DNA of 11,695 bases, taken from assembly GCA_035460965.1 (NCBI GenBank), contig DATHWB010000158.1:1-11695 (forward strand), written 5' to 3'. The stretch's first letter is position 1. Every line of letters begins with the position of its first letter. The notes under the pieces are model-generated. The model was given only the letters and a program-made list of their open reading frames with translations, was not told the DNA's origin and searched no databases. A program made the translations under genes and the position numbers. Shown here piece by piece: positions 7,673-11,695 of the stretch. The stretch comes from DATHWB01 sp035460965. GTDB taxonomy: Bacteria > Actinomycetota > Acidimicrobiia > Spongiisociales > ZC4RG35.

Positions 7673-8422
7673 GTGGCGGTTCTCCCCCACGAGGGAACGT
7701 ATTCGGTGATGTACGGGCCGCTGGCCGTGTCGGTCGGCGCCGGATACCGCAACGGCTACCTCGCCCGGCCCGACCAGGCAGGCAGGTTCCCGACGGTCAT
7801 CCTCGCGCCCGATCTCGACGGACTCGGCGCGCACGAGAAGCACGTGGCGCGCCGTCTCGCCCGACACGGGCTGGCGGTGCTGGCCGTCGACTTCTACGTC
7901 GATCCACCGTCCGACCGCACCGGGGCCCTCGCCGCCTACCACGCCCTCTCGGACGGCGAGGCGATGCGCACGCTCGACGAGACCTACGACTACCTCCGAT
8001 CCGACGACATCGACTGGGCGCACACCGAGCGTGTCGGGCTCCTCGGTCTCGACGTCGGCGGGAGGTTCTCCCTGATCAGCGCCGCCCACCGTCGGTGGGT
8101 GGGCGGGGCGGCCGTCGTGTCCACCCCCCTGACCGGCGACGAGGATCGACGCTTCCAGGTGGCGGACGTCTTGCGCCACATCGGGGTCCCCGTCCTGGGG
8201 CTCTACGGGCGCGACGACGATCTCATCGACACCGACAGCGTGGACGAGGCACAGGACCGCAACGTCACGGGCCAGTGGCTGCTGTACGAGGGGGCGGGTC
8301 ACGCCTTCCTCGACGAAGTGGGCGACGACTACGACGAGGCCTCGGCGGAGGACGCCATCGCCCGGCTCACCGAGTTCTTCACCACGAATCTTCCGGCCAA
8401 GGCCGAACTGGCACTGGGCTGA
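7673..8422 (+). CDS. Dienelactone-hydrolase-like alpha/beta-fold protein with Asp at the nucleophile position
   Basis: From GTG 7673 the product has 249 residues and no signal peptide. The order of elements fits the dienelactone hydrolase family: VILAPDLDGLGAHEKHVARR (42-61), LARHGLAVLAVDFY (62-75), a helix ending in TLDETYDYLRS (100-110), the nucleophile-elbow strand RVGLLGLDVGGRF (120-132), PVLGLYGRDDDLID (173-186) for the acid, and LYEGAGHAFLD (204-214) with His210. In the family the elbow reads G-x-C-x-G-G or G-x-S-x-G-G; here it is G-L-D-V-G-G, placing Asp127 (codon 8051-8053) at the nucleophile position. The protein could use Asp as haloalkane dehalogenases and epoxide hydrolases do, do something other than ester hydrolysis, or be inactive. 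Substrate is unknown. It is probably monocistronic: divergent from the LCP gene and convergent with birA, whose stop lies 7 bases beyond its own. Confidence 0.85.
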   Translation: MAVLPHEGTYSVMYGPLAVSVGAGYRNGYLARPDQAGRFPTVILAPDLDGLGAHEKHVARRLARHGLAVLAVDFYVDPPSDRTGALAAYHALSDGEAMRTLDETYDYLRSDDIDWAHTERVGLLGLDVGGRFSLISAAHRRWVGGAAVVSTPLTGDEDRRFQVADVLRHIGVPVLGLYGRDDDLIDTDSVDEAQDRNVTGQWLLYEGAGHAFLDEVGDDYDEASAEDAIARLTEFFTTNLPAKAELALG

Positions 8423-8429
8423 CGGGCCC

Positions 8430-9092
8430 TCAGCGGACGTGCCGGACCTCTCCGGCATGGAGCGTCCGCCGGACACCGTCGGTGACGACCACCAGACCGC
8501 CGTCCGCCGCGATGTCGACCGCCTTCCCCTGACCGGACGGATTCCAGCTGATCTGCCGGCCGAGCGTGATCGACCGGGCTCGGTACTCCTCGCGCGGCCA
8601 CGCCGCCGCCCCTGCCGCCACCAGCGCCAGGAGTTCGTCGGCCCACCGCTCGGCAATCTCGCCGGCAGCCGAAGGGCCGGGGTCCTCCTGGTGGACGGCG
8701 GTCACGCCGGCGGGCGCCTCGGGCCACCAGAGGTTCAGCCCGAATCCGACGACCAACACACCGTCGGACGCCTCGACCAGGATGCCGCCGAGCTTCGAGC
8801 CGTCCCGATAGACGTCGTTGGGCCACTTCAACCCGCAGTCGACGACACGGGCCGCCGCCACGCCGGCGAGCAGTGAGATGAGCGGGAGGTCGGTGGCCTC
8901 CCAGTCCGGCCGCAAGGCCAGGGAGGCGGCCATCGCCCGCGGCGCCGTCTGCCAATCACTGGCGGAACGGCCGCGGCCCTTCCGCTGGCCGGCCGCGACG
9001 ACGAGCACAGGGGCATCGACGAAGGCGGCGCGGGCATCGTCCTGGGTGGAGTCGGTGCGTTCCCGACGGATGACGGAATATGGTGGTGCCAA
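8430..9092 (-). CDS. birA: Biotin--[acyl-CoA-carboxylase] ligase, single-domain (BirA without HTH)
   Basis: The 220-aa cytoplasmic enzyme activates biotin with ATP and attaches it to the biotin carrier lysine of carboxylases. Visible motifs: RTDSTQDDA (12-20), GQRKGRGRSASDW (35-47) for the biotinyl-AMP loop (E. coli GRGRRGRKW has Gly where this has Ala44), LKWPNDVYRDGSKLGGILVE (88-107) with Lys89 and the WPNDV core, VGFGLNL (115-121), and a small C-terminal SH3-like domain ending AGEVRHVR. There is no N-terminal helix-turn-helix, so it is a class I ligase without repressor function. The only plausible start is TTG 9092: an in-frame stop lies eight codons upstream and no other start precedes the TDST motif. 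The ribosome site is weak. It is divergent from the carboxylase operon, whose biotinylated subunit is its likely substrate. Confidence 0.94.
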   Translation of the reverse strand: MAPPYSVIRRERTDSTQDDARAAFVDAPVLVVAAGQRKGRGRSASDWQTAPRAMAASLALRPDWEATDLPLISLLAGVAAARVVDCGLKWPNDVYRDGSKLGGILVEASDGVLVVGFGLNLWWPEAPAGVTAVHQEDPGPSAAGEIAERWADELLALVAAGAAAWPREEYRARSITLGRQISWNPSGQGKAVDIAADGGLVVVTDGVRRTLHAGEVRHVR

Positions 9093-9138
9093 TCTCGGCT
9101 CGATCGAGTGGACGACTCAGCCTATTCGTGGAGGTCTG
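9093..9138. promoter_or_regulatory. Divergent intergenic region, birA / carboxylase operon, with 10-bp palindrome
   Basis: The 46 bases between the two starts contain the perfect palindrome CTCGATCGAG (9099-9108), placed where an operator could control both units. TATGGT (9079-9084, inside the 5' end of birA) is a possible plus-strand -10 without a clear -35. CGATCG cores are frequent in this GC-rich window, so the palindrome may be chance. Confidence 0.3.
9130..9134 (+). promoter_or_regulatory. Ribosome binding site of the carboxyltransferase gene
   Basis: GGAGG lies 4 bases before GTG 9139. The open frame extends upstream to 8818 across birA on the other strand, but this site and the family's usual N-terminus set the start at 9139. 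Confidence 0.65.
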
Positions 9139-10689
9139 GTGCATACCGAGGCACGAATCGAGCAGTTGCGACAGCTCCGTGACGAGGCATTGCACTCGGG
9201 CAGTCGTCGAGCCGTGGATCGCCAGCACGAGCTCGGCAAACTGACGGCTCGGGAACGCATCGACCTCCTCCTGGACAAGGGATCGTTCCAGGAAGTCGAC
9301 ATGATGGTCAAGCACCAGGCACGGGGGTTCGGGATCGAGGACACCACCCCGGCGGGAGACGCCGTCGTCACGGGTTTCGGCACGATCGATGGCCGGCAGG
9401 TGTTCGTCTTCGCCGAGGACTTCACGGTCTTCGGCGGCAGCCTGGGTGTGGCGGTAGCGAACAAGATCTGCAAGATCCTCGACATGGCGATGGAGGTCGG
9501 TGCCCCCGTCATCGGCCTGAAGGACTCGGGAGGTGCGCGCATCCAGGAGGGGGTCGCCGCCCTCGACGGATATGGAAGGATCTTCGAGCGCAACGTCCGC
9601 GCCTCGGGAGTCATACCCCAGATATCGGTGATCATGGGGCCGTGTGCCGGAGGTGCGGTCTACTCCCCCGCCATGACCGACTTCATCTTCCAGGTCGAGG
9701 GCACGTCGCACATGTTCATCACCGGCCCCGACGTCATCAAGACGGTCACCGGCGAGGAGGTGACCATGGAGGAGCTGGGCGGAGCGATGGCCCATGCCTC
9801 CAAGTCGGGTGTCACGCACTTCGTCGCGGCCGACGGAGCCGAGGCGATGGAAGCGGTCCGTTACCTCCTGTCGTTCCTCCCGCAGAACAACATGGAACTT
9901 GCCCCCTACTACGCCCCGACGGACTCCCGTGACCGGACCGACGACGCTCTCGATCGCATCATCCCCGATTCCGCCAACCAGCCGTACGACATGGAGGACG
10001 TGATCCACTCGATCGTCGACGACGGCGAGTTCTACGAGGTCCAGCCCCACTTCGCCCCCAACATCGTGGTGGGATTCGCACGGCTCGACGGCCACGCCGT
10101 CGGGATCGTGGCCAACCAACCGTCGGCGCTGGCCGGGACCCTCGACATCCTGGCCTCGGAGAAGGCGGCCCGCTTCGTACGGTTCTGCGACGCCTTCAAC
10201 ATCCCGCTCGTCACCTTCGTGGACGTGCCCGGCTTCCTCCCCGGTGTCGAACAGGAGCACAGCGGGATCATCCGCCACGGCGCCAAACTCCTCTACGCCT
10301 ACTGCGAGGCCACCGTGCCGCGCATCTCGGTGATCACGCGCAAGGCGTACGGCGGGGCGTACCTGGTCATGAACTCGCGCGGCATCCGGGCGGACATGGT
10401 GTTCGCATGGCCGAGCGCCGAGATCGCGGTGATGGGAGCGCAGGGAGCCGTCAACGTGATCCATCGCCGGGAGCTGGCCTCCGCCGAAGACCCCGAGGCC
10501 ACTCGGGCTGCCCTCATCGCCGACTACGAGGCACGGTTCAACAACCCCTACCGAGCCGCGGAACTCGGCCTCGTCGACGAGGTCATCGAGCCTCGCGAGA
10601 CCCGGCCTCGCCTCATCCGCACGCTCGACATGTTCCGCACCAAGCGCGAGACACTGGCGCCGCGCAAACATGGGAACATTCCCCTGTGA
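9139..10689 (+). CDS. accD: Acyl-CoA carboxylase carboxyltransferase (beta) subunit
   Basis: This 516-aa subunit transfers the carboxyl group from carboxybiotin to acetyl-, propionyl- or a related acyl-CoA, making malonyl- or methylmalonyl-CoA. It begins HTEARIEQLRQLRDEAL, then LTARERIDLLLDKGSFQE, typical of the PccB/AccD family. The N-terminal crotonase-like half holds KDSGGARIQEGV (with GGAR at 131-134) and GPCAGGAVYSPAMTDF (from 167); the C-terminal half holds FVDVPGFLPGVEQEH and RKAYGGAYLVMNSR (401-414), followed by AWPSAEIAVMGAQGAVNV. Length is normal. At the position discussed for acyl selectivity (Asp422 in Streptomyces coelicolor PccB, Ile in AccB, by my recollection) this protein has Leu409, nearer the acetyl type, so acetyl or broad specificity is possible. 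GTG 9139 has GGAGG upstream. Its stop overlaps the next start by four bases (GTGA), so the two subunits are translationally coupled. Confidence 0.95.
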   Translation: MHTEARIEQLRQLRDEALHSGSRRAVDRQHELGKLTARERIDLLLDKGSFQEVDMMVKHQARGFGIEDTTPAGDAVVTGFGTIDGRQVFVFAEDFTVFGGSLGVAVANKICKILDMAMEVGAPVIGLKDSGGARIQEGVAALDGYGRIFERNVRASGVIPQISVIMGPCAGGAVYSPAMTDFIFQVEGTSHMFITGPDVIKTVTGEEVTMEELGGAMAHASKSGVTHFVAADGAEAMEAVRYLLSFLPQNNMELAPYYAPTDSRDRTDDALDRIIPDSANQPYDMEDVIHSIVDDGEFYEVQPHFAPNIVVGFARLDGHAVGIVANQPSALAGTLDILASEKAARFVRFCDAFNIPLVTFVDVPGFLPGVEQEHSGIIRHGAKLLYAYCEATVPRISVITRKAYGGAYLVMNSRGIRADMVFAWPSAEIAVMGAQGAVNVIHRRELASAEDPEATRAALIADYEARFNNPYRAAELGLVDEVIEPRETRPRLIRTLDMFRTKRETLAPRKHGNIPL

Positions 10690-11695
10690 GGCTGAACACC
10701 ATCGACTCGGTCCTGATCGCCAACAGGGGCGAGATCGCCGTCAGAGTGATCCGCACCGCCAAGGAGCTGGGTCTGCGCACGATCGCCGTCTACTCGGAGC
10801 TGGATCGCGACGCCCTCCACGTCCATCTCGCAGACGAGTCGTGGAACATCGGCCCGGCACCGGCCGCCGAGTCCTACCTGAACGTGTCGCGCGTGCTGGA
10901 GGTGGCAGCGGAGTCGAACGCCTCGGCGATCCACCCGGGTTACGGGTTCCTGTCCGAGAACGCCGACTTCGCGGAGGCCGTGATCGCGGCCGGTATCGCC
11001 TGGGTGGGACCGCCGCCCAAGGCGATCAGGGTGATGGGCGACAAGATCTCCTCCCGCAAGGCGGCGATCGAGTCGGGCGCCCCGACCGTCCCTGGGACCG
11101 TCGAGCCGACCGAGTCCGCCGACGAGGTCAAGCGCATCGCCGAGGAGTACGGCTATCCGGTGGCCATCAAGGCTGCCCACGGCGGGGGCGGCAAGGGTCT
11201 GCGGGTCGTACGGTCGGCCGACGAGATCGACGCCGCGTTCGACGGTGCCAGGCGCGAGGCGGACGCCTACTTCGGCAACCCGGCCGTGTACGTCGAGAAG
11301 TACATCGAGCGGCCCCGCCACGTGGAAGCCCAGATCCTCGTCGACGACCACGGCAACGAGCTGTTCCTGGGTGAGCGCGACTGTTCGGTGCAGCGGCGCC
11401 ACCAGAAGCTGATCGAAGAGACGCCGTCCGACGCGATGAACGACGACCAGCGGCGGGCTCTCGGCGAGGCGGCATTGTCCATCGCCCGCATCTGTGGGTA
11501 CCGCAATGCGGGGACGGTCGAGTTCCTGCTCGATCAGGAGGGCGACTTCTACTTCCTCGAGATGAACACCCGCCTGCAGGTGGAGCACTGCGTCACCGAG
11601 ATGGTGACGGGGATCGATCTGGTCGCCGAGCAACTCCTCATCGCAGACGGTCAGCCGGTCTCGATCCAGTCGATCAACCCCAAGGGTCACGCCAT
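10686..11695 (+). CDS. Acyl-CoA carboxylase biotin carboxylase (alpha) subunit, partial (C-terminus beyond window)
   Basis: Starting at GTG 10686, which overlaps the stop of the beta subunit gene, 336 codons are open to the right edge. The product carboxylates biotin on its carrier domain using ATP and bicarbonate. It has VLIANRGEIAVRVIRTAKEL near the N-terminus, AIHPGYGFLSENADFAEAV, a VMGDKISSRKAA helix, the ATP-grasp glycine loop AAHGGGGKGLRVV, VEAQILVDDHGNELFLGERD followed by CSVQRRHQKLIEE, and FYFLEMNTRLQVEHCVTEM. Cys302 stands where E. coli AccC and most relatives have Pro (QVEHPVTE). The rest of the catalytic domain and the expected C-terminal biotin carrier domain would lie past the window; in actinobacteria these are usually fused in a protein of about 590-660 residues. 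Actinobacterial naming would call this accA, E. coli naming accC, so I leave the symbol blank. Confidence 0.95.
   Translation, partial: MRLNTIDSVLIANRGEIAVRVIRTAKELGLRTIAVYSELDRDALHVHLADESWNIGPAPAAESYLNVSRVLEVAAESNASAIHPGYGFLSENADFAEAVIAAGIAWVGPPPKAIRVMGDKISSRKAAIESGAPTVPGTVEPTESADEVKRIAEEYGYPVAIKAAHGGGGKGLRVVRSADEIDAAFDGARREADAYFGNPAVYVEKYIERPRHVEAQILVDDHGNELFLGERDCSVQRRHQKLIEETPSDAMNDDQRRALGEAALSIARICGYRNAGTVEFLLDQEGDFYFLEMNTRLQVEHCVTEMVTGIDLVAEQLLIADGQPVSIQSINPKGHA

Noticed and set aside
6088..8532. Open frame of 814 codons on the plus strand spanning the LCP and hydrolase genes
   Set aside because: It runs antisense through the LCP gene and out of frame through the hydrolase gene. The product is Arg/Gly/His-rich without domain order.
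9092..9092. Start correction for birA to ATG or GTG
   Set aside because: The nearest in-frame GTG lies beyond the conserved TDST motif, and an in-frame stop closes the frame eight codons upstream, so TTG stays despite a weak ribosome site.
8956..10671. Open frame of 571 codons on the minus strand opposite the carboxyltransferase gene
   Set aside because: Antisense shadow of a strongly conserved gene; the translation has no recognisable family and no ribosome site.
10672..10683. Inverted repeat GGGAACATTCCC just before the carboxyltransferase stop
   Set aside because: The loop would be only two bases, the sequence is coding, and the next gene is coupled by GTGA, so a terminator is unlikely.

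Overview
This is a gene-dense, high-GC chromosomal segment with frequent GTG/TTG starts and short intergenic gaps. The best fit is an actinobacterium. The clues are an F420 ligase that closely resembles the ligase half of mycobacterial FbiB, a DUF5719-type envelope protein paired with a large membrane glycosyltransferase, an LCP protein, and birA divergent from an acyl-CoA carboxylase operon. Acidimicrobiia or a related uncultured lineage is my guess, but the window cannot settle this. I see no mobile elements, RNA genes, CRISPR arrays or pseudogenes, and no stretch over about 110 bases without a gene.

Layout, left to right: (i) on the minus strand, a 920-aa glycosyltransferase/membrane protein (495-3257) is followed, with a 4-base overlap, by a DUF5719-like protein that runs off the left edge (1-498). 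(ii) Divergent from these is a two-gene F420 operon, cofD (3305-4210) and cofE (4198-4896), overlapping by 13 bases. (iii) On the minus strand, an LCP family transferase (6244-7569) sits upstream of a UDP-glucose dehydrogenase (4911-6182). (iv) On the plus strand there is a dienelactone-hydrolase-like protein (7673-8422). (v) Biotin ligase birA (8430-9092, minus) is divergent from the carboxyltransferase subunit (9139-10689), which overlaps the biotin carboxylase subunit (10686 to the right edge).

Functionally there are three blocks. The first is cell envelope assembly: the glycosyltransferase, the DUF5719 protein, nucleotide-sugar oxidation to UDP-glucuronate, and LCP-mediated attachment of glycopolymers to the wall. 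The second is the last steps of coenzyme F420 synthesis. The third is biotin-dependent acyl-CoA carboxylation, encoded beside the enzyme that biotinylates the complex. From memory, the order F420 genes, LCP, birA, carboxylase recalls the Mycobacterium tuberculosis region around Rv3261 to Rv3285, which suggests an ancestral actinobacterial neighbourhood rather than recent transfer.

I did not find a convincing new multi-gene system. The points most worth a second look are a dienelactone-hydrolase-fold protein whose nucleophile position is Asp, a GT2 domain with two usually acidic active-site positions replaced by Gly, and a free-standing CofE without the nitroreductase domain that actinobacterial FbiB carries.
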